Below, one piece after another: positions 52,763-62,232 of a DNA stretch of 64,000 nt (its first letter is position 1; each line of letters opens with the position of its first letter). The notes beneath the pieces were generated by a model that worked only from the letters and a program-made list of their open reading frames with translations, was not told the DNA's origin and made no database searches. Made by a program: the position numbers and the translations under genes. This stretch comes from Prado023 sp963706885 (GTDB lineage: Bacteria > Actinomycetota > Actinomycetes > S36-B12 > CAIYMF01), in the NCBI GenBank assembly GCA_963706885.1, contig CAVPNX010000027.1:1-64000 (forward strand), read 5' to 3'.

Positions 52763-54295
52763 CTACCGCCCGGCGCCGCGCTTCTCCCTGATCCGCAGGT
52801 TGATCCGGATCGGCGTGCCGACGAACCCGAACTCCTCGCGCAGGCGCCGCTCCACGAACCGCCGGTAGCCCGCCTCGAGGAACCCCGTGGTGAACAGCAC
52901 GAACGTCGGGGGCCGGGTGGTTGCCTGGGTCCCGAAGAGGATGCGAGGCTGCTTGCCCCCACGCAGCGGGTGTGGATGGGCGGCCACCAGCTCCTTGAGG
53001 AACTGGTTGAGCCGTCCGGTCGACACGCGCGTCTCCCAGCCGGCGATGGCTGCGTCCAGTGCCGGCACGAGCTTGTCCACCGAACGGCCCGTCAGGGCCG
53101 AGACGTTGACCCGCGGCGCCCAGGCGATCGGGGCCAGGTCCCGCTCGATCTCACGCTCGAGGTAGCGGCGGCGCTCCTCGTCGACGAGGTCCCACTTGTT
53201 GATGGCCAGGACCAGCGCGCGACCGGCCTCGACGACCATGGACGTGATCCGCAGGTCCTGCTCGCTCATCGGCTCACCGCCGTCCACGAGCACCACGGCG
53301 ACCTCGGCCTTCTCGAGCGCGGCGTGCGTGCGCAGGGAGGCGTAGTACTCGTGCCCGCTGGCGACCCGGACCCGGCGGCGGATGCCGGCCGTGTCGACGA
53401 ACAGCCACTCGCGATCGCGCAGGACCACGATCTCGTCCACCGGGTCCACCGTCGTCCCCGCCACCTCGGACACCACCGACCGGTCCTGTCCCGCCAGCTT
53501 GTTGAGCAGGGAGGACTTGCCGACGTTCGGCTTGCCGACCAGCGCGATCCGGCGCGGGCCGGTCTCCCGCGAGCGGCCGCTGCCCTCCTCGGGCAGCACC
53601 TCGAGGACGGCGTCCAGCAGGTCCCCACTGCCCCGGCCGTGCAGCGCTGAGACTCCGAACGGCTGCCCGAGGCCCAGCGACCACAGCATCGCGGCATCGG
53701 CCTCGGCACGCTCGTCATCGACCTTGTTGGCCGCGAGCACCACCGGCTTGCCCGCCCGGCGCAGCACCTTGACGACGGCCTCCTCGGCGTCGGTGGCCCC
53801 GACCGTCGCATCGACGACCAGGATGACCACGTCGGCGATGGCCACGGCGCGCTCGGCCTGGTCGGAGATCCGAGCCGCCAGCCCGCTGGCATCCGGGTCC
53901 CACCCACCCGTGTCGAGCAGGACGAACCGCCGCCCGGACCACTCCGCGTCATAGGCGACCCGGTCGCGGGTGACCCCGGGGATGTCCTGCACGACCGCCT
54001 CGCGGCGACCGATGATCCGGTTCACCAACGTCGACTTGCCGACGTTGGGTCGCCCGATGATCGCCACGACCGGCAGCGCGTGGCCGCCGGCCTCAGCCAG
54101 GTCGTCCTCGTCGAGCTCGACGCCGAACTCCTCGGCAGCGGCGGCAAGGGCGGCCCGCTCGGCCTCCTCGTCGACCTCCCACCCGGCCTCATCGACCTCG
54201 AAGGTGCTGTCCCCGGCCGTCGGATCGACCTCGCCGAGCGACACCCACTCCCCGGAATCGGCGTCGGACGGATCCTGACCAGGCGCATCGCTCAT
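52763..54295 (-). CDS. der: GTPase Der (EngA)
   Basis: Der is the tandem-GTPase needed for 50S ribosome assembly. The P-loops are GRPNVGKS (residues 81-88) and GKPNVGKS (254-261). Both have their DxxG (DTGG, DTAG) and NKxD (NKVD, NKWD) motifs. The KH-like domain at the C terminus includes RLNQFLKELVAAHPHPLRGGK. The first 74 residues are an acidic extension common in actinobacteria. ATG at 54295. It follows cmk with a 167-base spacer that shows nothing else. Confidence 0.95.
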   Translation of the reverse strand: MSDAPGQDPSDADSGEWVSLGEVDPTAGDSTFEVDEAGWEVDEEAERAALAAAAEEFGVELDEDDLAEAGGHALPVVAIIGRPNVGKSTLVNRIIGRREAVVQDIPGVTRDRVAYDAEWSGRRFVLLDTGGWDPDASGLAARISDQAERAVAIADVVILVVDATVGATDAEEAVVKVLRRAGKPVVLAANKVDDERAEADAAMLWSLGLGQPFGVSALHGRGSGDLLDAVLEVLPEEGSGRSRETGPRRIALVGKPNVGKSSLLNKLAGQDRSVVSEVAGTTVDPVDEIVVLRDREWLFVDTAGIRRRVRVASGHEYYASLRTHAALEKAEVAVVLVDGGEPMSEQDLRITSMVVEAGRALVLAINKWDLVDEERRRYLEREIERDLAPIAWAPRVNVSALTGRSVDKLVPALDAAIAGWETRVSTGRLNQFLKELVAAHPHPLRGGKQPRILFGTQATTRPPTFVLFTTGFLEAGYRRFVERRLREEFGFVGTPIRINLRIREKRGAGR

Positions 54296-54462
54296 GCGAC
54301 AAGGGTAGTTGAGCGCGACGCACCCCCCAGCCGCGTCCGAACCGCCCCCGGCGAATCACGTCGGGTCCGAGGGGATCGTGTTCGTCGGGATCGGCCGCAA
54401 TCCGCTCGGGCACCCAGCAGACCCGACGCGATCCAGGAGCCGGCCGCGCGCGCCGGGAGAGG

Positions 54463-55176
54463 TCAGCTCGCGTCGCTGGCCGCCTCGACGATGCCCACGA
54501 TGGTGGTGATCACCTCGTCGAGGGTCAGGTACGTGCCGTCGACCTGGACCGCCCCGTCGGCGCGCCGCAGCGGGGACACCGCACGCCCGGAGTCGATCGC
54601 GTCCCGCGCCGCCAGTGAGGCGGCGGTCGCGGCGATGTCGCCCATGGCCGGGGCAGCGTCCCCGGCGCGCCCTGCGTCCTCGAGCGCACGACGGGCGGCA
54701 CGCGCCTGCGCATCGGCCGTCAGGAAGATCTTGGCGGTGGCATCCGGCAGCACGACCGTCCCGATGTCCCGACCCTCGACCACGATCCCCCGCCCCCGCG
54801 CGAGCGCGGCCGCCACCGCCGCGCGCTGGAGCTCGACCAGGCGCGCGCGGACCTCGGGGACCGCCGCCACCGGGCTGACGGCCGCGGTCACGGCCTCGCC
54901 GCGGATCGGATCGCTGACATCGACCCCGTCCACGGCGATCCGCGGGTCGTCGGGATCCGTGGTGGACGTCAGCGTCGGCTCCCCCGCCCGGACAGCGATC
55001 GCTGCAGGGTCATCGACGGCCACCCCCCGGTCGAGCATGTACCAGGCCATCGCCCGGTACATCGCGCCGGTGTCGAGGTAGTCGAGGTCCAGCGCGCGGG
55101 CGACCCCCCGGCTGGTGCTCGACTTCCCACTCCCCGAAGGTCCATCGATGGCCACGACCGCACGACTGGAGTCCAC
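54463..55176 (-). CDS. cmk: cytidylate kinase
   Basis: CMP/dCMP kinase of 237 aa. The P-loop is DGPSGSGKSS (residues 11-20). The CMP-binding region has DTGAMYRAMAW, VEGRDIGTVVLPDATAKIFL and the LID arginines. The GTG at 55176 was chosen because a TAGGGT -10 (55185-55190) lies 8 bases upstream. In many actinobacteria it is directly before der, as here. Confidence 0.94.
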   Translation of the reverse strand: MDSSRAVVAIDGPSGSGKSSTSRGVARALDLDYLDTGAMYRAMAWYMLDRGVAVDDPAAIAVRAGEPTLTSTTDPDDPRIAVDGVDVSDPIRGEAVTAAVSPVAAVPEVRARLVELQRAAVAAALARGRGIVVEGRDIGTVVLPDATAKIFLTADAQARAARRALEDAGRAGDAAPAMGDIAATAASLAARDAIDSGRAVSPLRRADGAVQVDGTYLTLDEVITTIVGIVEAASDAS

Positions 55177-55184
55177 GACGCCCC

Positions 55185-55190
55185 ACCCTA
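55185..55190 (-). promoter_or_regulatory. -10 box of cmk, leaderless
   Basis: TAGGGT on the minus strand lies 8 bases before the GTG at 55176. It shows cmk can be transcribed apart from tyrA. Confidence 0.45.
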
Positions 55191-55284
55191 CTGGCCGGTG
55201 CGGCCCGGAGGACGCAGCAGTCCGCAGCACGCCCTGGATCGGACTGCGTCGGCCCGGCACGTCCCAGCCCGGCGACCGGTCGGA

Positions 55285-56397
55285 TCAGGCTCGCACGTCC
55301 CAGCCCCGGGCCACCAGGGCCTCGGTGAGTGGTGCCGCTGACACCTCACCGACCGTGATCTCCACCACGCCGGTCGGGCGGCCCAGCACGTGCTCGATCC
55401 GGACGTCCTCGACGGAGTACCCCGCCTCGGCCACCGCCGCGAACAGCCGCCCCAGCTCACCGGGCTGGTCGGGCACGGCCACCGGGACGATCGCCGTGGG
55501 CGAAGGACGGGCACCGTGCTTGCCGGGCACCCGGTCGCGTCCCGCGTTGCCCCGCCGCAGGGCCTCGACCAGGACATCCTCGCCGCCCTGGTCGATGCTG
55601 CCCAGCGCATGGAGCAGCGCGTCCAGGTCGGCCCGCAGCGACCCCAGCACGGCGGCCACCGGGGCGGCGTTCGCCGACAGGATCTCGACCCACAGGTCGG
55701 GGTCCGAGGCGGCGATCCGGGTCATGTCGCGCAGCCCCTGCCCGGCGATCGAGACCACGGTGTCCGAGGAGTCCAGCAGCCGTGCCGCGAGCAGGGAGGA
55801 CAGGATCTGCGGCGTGTGCGACACCACGGCAACAGCCCGGTCGTGCTCCGCGGGGGGCATCACGATGGGCAGGGCACGTGCAGCCAGCGCGAGTTCCTGC
55901 ACGGCGTCCACGGCGGCCGCGTCGGCGGTCGGGTGCGGGGTGATCACCCACGGCCGGTCGTCGATGAGGTCCGCACGGGCCGCGGCCGGGCCCGACACCT
56001 CGCGCCCGGCCATCGGGTGGCCCCCCACGTACCGGGTGGCGTCCACCCCGGCGGCGACGAGCGCCCGGTGGATCGGGACCTTCACGGACGCGACATCGGT
56101 GACCACCGCCGCGGGGAACCGGCGCAGCGCGTCGGCGACCACCGACGCCGTCCCAGCCGGAGGGACCGCCACAACGACCAGCGCCGGCTGGGACGCCGCG
56201 CCCTCGCGCCGCGCCTCCGCAGCCGCGCCGTCGGTCGGGAACGGCTGGCCCGCGCCCCGCTCCACCGCCACGGCGACCGCCTCGGCGTCCCGATCCGCCA
56301 GCCACACGACCACGTCCCGGCGGCGCAGGGACAGCGCCAGCGACGTCCCGATGAGCCCGGTGCCCACGATCAGCACCGGCTGCGGCAGGCCCGTCAC
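55285..56397 (-). CDS. tyrA: prephenate dehydrogenase with C-terminal ACT domain
   Basis: TyrA converts prephenate to 4-hydroxyphenylpyruvate in tyrosine synthesis. The NAD(P) motif is IVGTGLIGTSLAL. The active-site HPMAGRE and SHTPQILSS follow. An ACT domain at about residues 300-370 (VAVPDQPGELGRLFAAVAEAG) suggests feedback by tyrosine. Length is 370 aa. GTG start overlaps the aroH stop (GTGA), coupling two steps of the same pathway. Confidence 0.93.
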   Translation of the reverse strand: MTGLPQPVLIVGTGLIGTSLALSLRRRDVVVWLADRDAEAVAVAVERGAGQPFPTDGAAAEARREGAASQPALVVVAVPPAGTASVVADALRRFPAAVVTDVASVKVPIHRALVAAGVDATRYVGGHPMAGREVSGPAAARADLIDDRPWVITPHPTADAAAVDAVQELALAARALPIVMPPAEHDRAVAVVSHTPQILSSLLAARLLDSSDTVVSIAGQGLRDMTRIAASDPDLWVEILSANAAPVAAVLGSLRADLDALLHALGSIDQGGEDVLVEALRRGNAGRDRVPGKHGARPSPTAIVPVAVPDQPGELGRLFAAVAEAGYSVEDVRIEHVLGRPTGVVEITVGEVSAAPLTEALVARGWDVRA

Positions 56398-56756
56398 TGG
56401 GCCAGGTCCGTGCGCAGGGCCTCGGCGCCGCGCAGGTACACGTGCGTGATGCCCGAGCGGGGCAGGTCGCACTCCACGTGGGCCATGACCCGCACCACCC
56501 GCGGCATGGCCCCGGTGACGTCGATCTCCTGGGCGCAGATGAGCGGGACGTCCCCGATGTCCAGGGCACGGGCCGCACCGGCCGGGAACGCTGACACCAG
56601 GTCCGGCGTGGCGGTGAACAGCACGGAGATCAGGTCGTCGGTGCCCAGCCCGTTGCGCTCGAGCATCGCGGTGACGAGCTCGACCACCGCCTCGCGCATC
56701 TCATCGGCGTCGTCGGCAACGAGGTGTGTCGCCCCACGCACGGCCCGCACGGCCAT
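56394..56756 (-). CDS. aroH: AroH-class chorismate mutase
   Basis: A trimeric, monofunctional chorismate mutase like Bacillus subtilis AroH. It turns chorismate into prephenate, the TyrA substrate. The protein has 120 residues. It starts VRAVRGATHLVADDADEM, with the catalytic Arg in VRGAT, and has ISVLFTATPDLVSAFPA and THVYLRGAEALR. A TAGGCT -10 and a GGGAGG site precede the ATG. Confidence 0.93.
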   Translation of the reverse strand: MAVRAVRGATHLVADDADEMREAVVELVTAMLERNGLGTDDLISVLFTATPDLVSAFPAGAARALDIGDVPLICAQEIDVTGAMPRVVRVMAHVECDLPRSGITHVYLRGAEALRTDLAQ

Positions 56757-56953
56757 CTCGCCTCCCCAGGATCGTCGGCGCCCAGCCTAACGGTCCCCGG
56801 CCCGGCGCCGGTCGAGGCCGCCGGCGACGCGTGCCGCCCTGGTCGGACGCAGCGCGGTCTCCCCATCGGCGCCCTTGGGAGCCCGGCGCGTGGCCGCCCC
56901 GGTACGGTGGATCCGGCGGCCCAGCACGTGGCCGCCCCGAGCAGGAGGTCACC

Positions 56954-57823
56954 ATGCGAACCCTCACCGACAAGCGCGTCCTCATCACCGGGGGCGCGTC
57001 CGGGATCGGCTTCGCCATGGCCGAGCACTTCGCCGCGCGCGGAGCCCGCCTGGTGCTCACCGACATCAACGAGCCGCTGCTGGCCCGGGCTGCGGCACGC
57101 CTGCGCGACGCCGGTCGCGATGTCGCTGAGTACCGACTCGATGTCACCGATGCCCAGGATGTGGCGCGCACGCGGGAACGGATCAAGGCCGACGGCGGCC
57201 CGATCGATGTCCTGGTCAACAACGCCGGCACCGTGTTCGGCGGCTACTTCCTCGACGTGCCGCTCGAGCGGCACCGGACCACCCTGGAGGTGAACCTGCT
57301 CGGTCCGGTGATCCTCACGCACGCCTTCCTGCCGGACCTCATTGCCCGACCAGAGGCCCACCTGGTCACCATCGCGAGCCTGGCGGGGTACGGCGGCGCT
57401 GCCGGTGGATCCACATACGGGGCGAGCAAGTGGGGCGTCATCGGATTCTCCGAGTCGATCGAGCTGGAGCTGGCCAAGCAGGGTCACACCCACGTCCACG
57501 TCACGACCGTGTGTCCCGGGGTGGTGTCCACAGGGCTGTTCGAGGGAGCCACCGCGCTGCGCCTGACCCGGATCCTGACGCCCGACCGCGTCGCCGACGC
57601 GGTGGTTCGCGGCGTGCTGCGCGACCGCAGCTACGTGCGGACCCCGTGGCTGGTGAAGGTCGCCCCCGTGCTGCGGGGCGTCCTGCCCCACCGGGTGTTC
57701 AACTCCGTCAACGAGTTCTTCGGCGGGACCACCACGATGGACTCATGGACCGGACGGGAGCACGGCAGCACCGGGACAGGGGCCGCGCCGGAGAAGGCGG
57801 CTGGAGCGTCAGGGCTGCCGTGA
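56954..57823 (+). CDS. short-chain dehydrogenase/reductase
   Basis: A classical SDR of 289 aa. The cofactor motif is TGGASGIG. NNAG is present, and the catalytic Ser, Tyr and Lys are in IASLAG and YGASK. The last about 70 residues extend the fold and include a Pro/Arg-rich segment (APVLRGVLPHRVFNS) that may touch the membrane. Substrate unknown. A GGAGG site lies before the ATG. Confidence 0.86.
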   Translation: MRTLTDKRVLITGGASGIGFAMAEHFAARGARLVLTDINEPLLARAAARLRDAGRDVAEYRLDVTDAQDVARTRERIKADGGPIDVLVNNAGTVFGGYFLDVPLERHRTTLEVNLLGPVILTHAFLPDLIARPEAHLVTIASLAGYGGAAGGSTYGASKWGVIGFSESIELELAKQGHTHVHVTTVCPGVVSTGLFEGATALRLTRILTPDRVADAVVRGVLRDRSYVRTPWLVKVAPVLRGVLPHRVFNSVNEFFGGTTTMDSWTGREHGSTGTGAAPEKAAGASGLP

Positions 57824-57925
57824 GGCGGGCGACACCATCGGGGGGTTGGGACCACAGCCCTGCCCTGCGCCGCCGTCCTCGGCGTTCGCGCGGGATCTGA
57901 CCGCCGAAGGAGTGCGTGGCAACGC

Positions 57926-58675
57926 CTACAACCCGACCGCGGTGTAGAGCGAGCGCGCCTCGGCGCCGGACACCACCCGGACGGTTCCGGGGCGCTGCTG
58001 GCCCAGGGCGATCGGGCCCACGCGGGTGCGGACCAGGGACAGCACCGGATGGCCCACGGCCTCGAACATCCGCCGCACGATGTGGTTGCGCCCCTCGTGC
58101 AGGACGATCTCGACAAGCACCTGGCCGGGAAGGCTCTGCACGACCTTGAACGAGTCCGCCCGGGCCGGACCATCCTCGAGCTCGATGCCGGTCGTCAGCT
58201 CCCGACCCACACCTCGTGGCAGGGGCGCGGCAATCGTGGCCAGGTAGGTCTTGGCCACGCCGTAGGAGGGGTGCGCCAGCCGGTTGGCCAGCTCGCCGTC
58301 GTTGGTCAGCAGGATCAGGCCCTCGGTGTCAGCGTCCAGTCGACCGACGTGGAACAGCCGCTCGGTGCGGTCGGCCACGAGGTCCCCCAGGCAGGGGCGG
58401 CCACGATCGTCGGACATCGTCGACAGCACTCCGCGCGGCTTGTTGACCGCGACCACCACCGTCCCCGCCGCAGTCGGGACGCGCTGGCCGTCGACCCGCA
58501 CGACCGCTGTCTGCGGGTCGATGCGCATCCCCTGCTCGCGCACGATCCGGCCATCGACCTCGACCCGGCCCTGGTCGATCATGACCTCACAGGCGCGCCG
58601 GCTGCCCAGGCCGGCCGCGGCCAGGACCTTCTGCAGGCGCACCCCCTCGGCGGGGGCCTCCTCGCGCGGGCTCAT
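57926..58675 (-). CDS. rluB: 23S rRNA pseudouridine synthase RluB type
   Basis: An RsuA/RluB-family pseudouridine synthase of 249 aa. The N-terminal S4 domain is VRLQKVLAAAGLGSRRACEVMIDQG. The catalytic aspartate is in GRLDADTEGLILLTNDG. C-terminal motifs are KTYLATI and LHEGRNHIVRRMFEAVGHPV. The ATG overlaps the scpB stop (ATGA). It is the last gene of the parA-scpA-scpB-rluB string. Confidence 0.92.
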   Translation of the reverse strand: MSPREEAPAEGVRLQKVLAAAGLGSRRACEVMIDQGRVEVDGRIVREQGMRIDPQTAVVRVDGQRVPTAAGTVVVAVNKPRGVLSTMSDDRGRPCLGDLVADRTERLFHVGRLDADTEGLILLTNDGELANRLAHPSYGVAKTYLATIAAPLPRGVGRELTTGIELEDGPARADSFKVVQSLPGQVLVEIVLHEGRNHIVRRMFEAVGHPVLSLVRTRVGPIALGQQRPGTVRVVSGAEARSLYTAVGL

Positions 58676-59295
58676 GGGAGGTCCACCAGGTCGCCGATCT
58701 CGGCGTAGGTCGGCACATGGTCAGCCAGGGGCGGCAGCTCGGCGAGGCTGGCGACCCCGAGGCGCTCGAGGAAGTACGGCGTCGTGCGCAGCATGGTGGC
58801 GTGCCCACCGGGCTCCATGCCCGCCTCCTCGACCAGCCCACGGGTGATCAGCGTCCGGACGACCCCGTCGACGTTCACGCCCCGCACCGCGCTGATCCGC
58901 CCGCGGGAGATCGGCTGGCGGTAGGCGATGATCGCCAGGGTCTCCAGCGCGGCCTGGGTCAGGCGGGCCTGCTGACCGTCGACGACATACCGGCTGACCA
59001 CCTCAGCACAGTCACCGCGGGTGTAGAACCGCCAACCGCCACCCACCTCGCGCAGGTCGAAGCCCCGACCGTCCTCGGTGTACTGCGCGGCCAGCCCGCG
59101 TACGACGGCCTCCACCTGGTCGGCTGGGCGACGCACGAGGGTGGCCAGGGTCAGCATGTCCATCGGCTGGTCGGCGAGCAGCAGCACCGCCTCACAGGCC
59201 GCCTCCAGGGTGGGCGCGCCGAGGGCGTCGGCGAGCAGCGCATCGTCGGCCGGGTCCACCCCCGTGTCGTGCTCGGTCTCGTCGAGCTCGGTCAC
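58672..59295 (-). CDS. scpB: segregation and condensation protein B
   Basis: ScpB is the winged-helix kite subunit of the SMC-ScpAB condensin. It has EAVLLLADQPMDMLTLATLV, the central GWRFYTRGD and QAALETLAIIAYRQPISRGRISAVRGVN. Length is 207 aa. GTG start overlaps the scpA stop (GTGA). Confidence 0.94.
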   Translation of the reverse strand: MTELDETEHDTGVDPADDALLADALGAPTLEAACEAVLLLADQPMDMLTLATLVRRPADQVEAVVRGLAAQYTEDGRGFDLREVGGGWRFYTRGDCAEVVSRYVVDGQQARLTQAALETLAIIAYRQPISRGRISAVRGVNVDGVVRTLITRGLVEEAGMEPGGHATMLRTTPYFLERLGVASLAELPPLADHVPTYAEIGDLVDLP

Positions 59296-60260
59296 TGTTC
59301 CTCCTCGGATCGGGCATCGGTGGTCCCGACGACACCGCTGAACTCATCGGTGACCGCGCGTTCGGCGATCCGGGCCGCCTCGGCCGCATCATCGGGTCCG
59401 ACCCAGCGCACGCTCAGGTCGCCGAGCGCCACCGCCTGCTCGAAGGTCACCACACCATCGCGGTAGAGCTCCAACAGGGCCAGGAACCGCCCGACCACCA
59501 CCAGCGTGTTCGGGGCATCGTCGGTGAGCGCCCGGAAGCTGCACACGCCCCGACGGCGCAACCGCTCGATGAGGATCGCCGCCTGCTCCCGGACGCTCAC
59601 GGCGGGGGCATGGATGTGGGTGACCGACACGCCGGGATCCGGTGGTCGTGGCTCGAACGCGGACTCTGCGATCGCGGCGAACTCCACCGGGCCCAGGCCC
59701 AGCAGGACCTCAGGCAGCAGCTCGGCCAGCCACGGCTCGAGGGCCGCGTCCCTGGGGCGCCGGGTCGCGGCGTCGGAGAGCATCCCGTCGAGGAGGGCCG
59801 CGACCTCCTTGAACGCCCGGTACTGCAGGAGACGTGCGAACAGCAGGTCCCGCGCCTCGAGCAGGGCGAGGTCCTCCTCGTCCTCCACCGAGCCGTCGGG
59901 CAGCAGTCGGGCGGCCTTGAGGTCCAACAGGGTCGCGGCGATCACGAGGAACGACGTGGCCTCATCGAGGTCCCAGTCGACGCCCTGGGCGCGCACATGC
60001 GCGATGAACTCGTCGGTGACCACGTGCAGGGCCAGTTCGGTGAGCTCGATCCGGTGCCGCGTGATCAGGCTCAGGAGGAGGTCGAACGGGCCCTCGAACC
60101 CGGCGACGCGGACCGCGAACGCCGTGGACCCGGACCCGGGCAGCGCGTCGGAGACCTCCCCGGCCGCTGGGCCAGCCGCTCCCCCGAGACCCGCCGGACC
60201 CCCATCCACCTCAGGGTCCACCGCGGCCTCGGACACGACCTCGACCTCGGGCGTCACCAC
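59292..60260 (-). CDS. scpA: segregation and condensation protein A
   Basis: ScpA is the kleisin that bridges SMC heads. After about 55 Ala/Glu/Pro-rich residues it shows FEGPFDLLLSLITRHRIELTELAL, SFLVIAATLLDLKAARLLP and the C-terminal winged helix (LVVVGRFLALLELYRDGVVTFEQ). Length is 322 aa. Two adjacent GTG codons (60260, 60257) are possible starts. It lies 13 bases after parA. Confidence 0.92.
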   Translation of the reverse strand: MVTPEVEVVSEAAVDPEVDGGPAGLGGAAGPAAGEVSDALPGSGSTAFAVRVAGFEGPFDLLLSLITRHRIELTELALHVVTDEFIAHVRAQGVDWDLDEATSFLVIAATLLDLKAARLLPDGSVEDEEDLALLEARDLLFARLLQYRAFKEVAALLDGMLSDAATRRPRDAALEPWLAELLPEVLLGLGPVEFAAIAESAFEPRPPDPGVSVTHIHAPAVSVREQAAILIERLRRRGVCSFRALTDDAPNTLVVVGRFLALLELYRDGVVTFEQAVALGDLSVRWVGPDDAAEAARIAERAVTDEFSGVVGTTDARSEEEQ

Positions 60261-60273
60261 GGCGCACCGCGGC

Positions 60274-61203
60274 TCATCCGAGCGCCAACTGCTCGGCGGA
60301 CGGGTCGTCACCCGCGGACTCACCCGGGCCCTCGGTGACCGGCCGGATGCTGCCCGGGTCGATCCGGGCGAGCACCTCACGGGCCAGCTGCCGGTAGGAC
60401 TGGGCCGCTGCGCTGGTCGGGGCGTACACAGTGATGGGCACCCCGGCCACCGAGGTCTCGGGGAACTTCACGGTACGCGTGATGACGGTCTGGAACACCC
60501 GGTCCCCGAACGCCTCGACAACCCGACCCAGGACGTCACGGGCATGCACGGTGCGGTCGAACATGGTGGGCAGGACCCCGAGCAGCTCGAGGTCCGGGTT
60601 GGTGCGCTCCTGGATCTTGCGCACGGTGTCCTGCAGCAGCGCCACGCCACGCAGCGAGAAGTACTCGCACTCCACGGGGATCATCACCCACTGCGCAGCG
60701 GTCAGGGCGTTCACGGTGAGCAGGCCCAGCGAGGGCTGGCAGTCGATCAGGATCACGTCGTAGTCGCCACGCACGGGACGCAGGGCACGCATCAGGGACT
60801 GCTCACGCCCCACCTCCGAGACCAGCAGCAGCTCGGCGCCGGACAGGTCGATGTTCGCCGGCATGAGGTCCATCCCGGGCACGGCGGTCGACCTGATCAC
60901 CTCGCGCGCGGTGGCGTCCCCGGTGATCATCACGTCGTAGATGGTGTGCTCGAGGGTGTGCGGGTGGATGCCGACGCCCGCCCCCAGGGCACCCTGCGGG
61001 TCGAAGTCGACGAGCAGGACGCGGCGACCGTACTCGGCCAGGGCGGCACCCAGGTTGATGGTGGTGGTGGTCTTGCCCACACCACCCTTCTGGTTGCACA
61101 GGGCGATGATGTCCGCCGGCCCGGATGTGGCCCGGGGACCGGGCACGCCGAACTCGGGCACCGACCGACCGGCCGGGCCCGGGCTGCTGGGTGAAGCCGC
61201 CAT
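60274..61203 (-). CDS. parA: ParA-family ATPase of the scpAB cluster
   Basis: A Soj/ParA-like Walker ATPase of 309 aa. The deviant Walker A is KGGVGKTTTT (residues 39-48). Switch motifs include VDFDPQGALGAG and the ILIDCQPSLG Walker B. It is not next to parB or oriC genes. It belongs instead to the conserved xerD-parA-scpA-scpB string seen in actinobacteria (Rv1708 position). It probably helps in chromosome segregation. A TAGGCT -10 and AGGAGG site precede the ATG. Confidence 0.9.
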   Translation of the reverse strand: MAASPSSPGPAGRSVPEFGVPGPRATSGPADIIALCNQKGGVGKTTTTINLGAALAEYGRRVLLVDFDPQGALGAGVGIHPHTLEHTIYDVMITGDATAREVIRSTAVPGMDLMPANIDLSGAELLLVSEVGREQSLMRALRPVRGDYDVILIDCQPSLGLLTVNALTAAQWVMIPVECEYFSLRGVALLQDTVRKIQERTNPDLELLGVLPTMFDRTVHARDVLGRVVEAFGDRVFQTVITRTVKFPETSVAGVPITVYAPTSAAAQSYRQLAREVLARIDPGSIRPVTEGPGESAGDDPSAEQLALG

Positions 61204-61275
61204 GTGCGCACCTCCTGGCGTGGTGAAGCGGCCCCCAGCCTAATGGACCCGTCGTGTCGGTCGTCCCGGCCGTGA

Positions 61276-62232
61276 TCAGGCGCGGGCGCGCGGGTGGGCC
61301 AGGGCGTACACCTCACGAAGGTGCTCGACCGTCACCTTCGTGTACACCTGCGTGGTCGTGACCGACGCATGCCCCAGCAGCTCCTGGACGACCCGGACAT
61401 CCGCTCCTCCGTCGAGCAGGTGCGTGGCGAACGAGTGGCGCATGGTGTGCGGCGAGACCTCGGAGGTCACCCCCGCTCGGTCGGCCGCAGTGCGCAGGAT
61501 GGTCCAGGCGCTCTGCCGGGACAGCCGCCCACCTCTGGCGTTGAGAAAGACAGCCGGCTGCGCCCCCACCAGCAGCGCCGGGCGGGCGCGCACCAGGTAG
61601 GCCGACAGGGCCTCGCGCGCCTTGCTCCCGATGGGCACGAGGCGCTGCTTGCCGCCCTTGCCGTGCAGGTGCGCCACGCCGTTGTCGACGTCCAGGTCGT
61701 CGGCATCCAGGCCCACCGCCTCGCTGATGCGGGCGCCGGTGCCGTAGAGGAACTCCAGCAGGGCCCTGTCACGCAGCCCGAGCGGCTCGGCGGCCACTCC
61801 GCCGGTGCTGGTCAGGATCGCCTCGACCTCGTCGACCGTCAGCGCCTTGGGCAGTCGTCTCGTCGCCGCCGGGGGCTTCACCTCGCGACCGGGATCCGTG
61901 GTGCTGATCCCCTCCTGGACGGCGAAGCGATGGAACCCGCGGACCGCCACGAGCGTCCGGGCCGCGCTGGACGCCGCAAGCGGCGGGTGGCCCTGACTGC
62001 CCTGCCGCAGCCAGGCGAGGAAGTCGCTGAGGTCGGACTCGGTCACCTCGTCGGCCGCCGTGATCCCGCGGCTGGCGCAGAACTCGAGGTAGCGCCGGAG
62101 GTCCCGGCCGTAGGCGGCCAGCGAGTTCGGCGCCAGCCCGCGCTCGACCGTCAGGTGGTCGCGGTACACCTGCGCCGAGCGAGCCAGGGCACTGGGTCGG
62201 GCCACCGGCCCCGCCGTGCTCGTCTCGGGCAC
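61276..62232 (-). CDS. xerD: tyrosine recombinase XerD
   Basis: XerD resolves chromosome dimers at dif. The protein is 318 aa. The catalytic residues are R168 (TGARISE), K192 (GKGGKQR), H262 and R265 (SPHTMRHSFAT), H288 (LGHAS) and Y297 (TQVYT). It begins YRDHLTVERGLAPNSLAAYGRDL. GTG start overlaps the ald stop by one base. Its place next to parA and scpAB marks it as the housekeeping recombinase rather than a phage integrase. Confidence 0.93.
   Translation of the reverse strand: MPETSTAGPVARPSALARSAQVYRDHLTVERGLAPNSLAAYGRDLRRYLEFCASRGITAADEVTESDLSDFLAWLRQGSQGHPPLAASSAARTLVAVRGFHRFAVQEGISTTDPGREVKPPAATRRLPKALTVDEVEAILTSTGGVAAEPLGLRDRALLEFLYGTGARISEAVGLDADDLDVDNGVAHLHGKGGKQRLVPIGSKAREALSAYLVRARPALLVGAQPAVFLNARGGRLSRQSAWTILRTAADRAGVTSEVSPHTMRHSFATHLLDGGADVRVVQELLGHASVTTTQVYTKVTVEHLREVYALAHPRARA

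Noticed and set aside
57824..57925. Short plus-strand frame ending NAYNPTAV
   Set aside because: It lacks a start, runs into the antisense of rluB and has no similarity I recognise.
61276..62232. Phage integrase or island boundary at xerD next to a dual HTH regulator and tRNA-Pro
   Set aside because: The recombinase is in the conserved xerD-parA-scpAB order and has XerD residues. tRNA-Pro is 9 kb away, with no repeat of its 3' end or phage genes seen.
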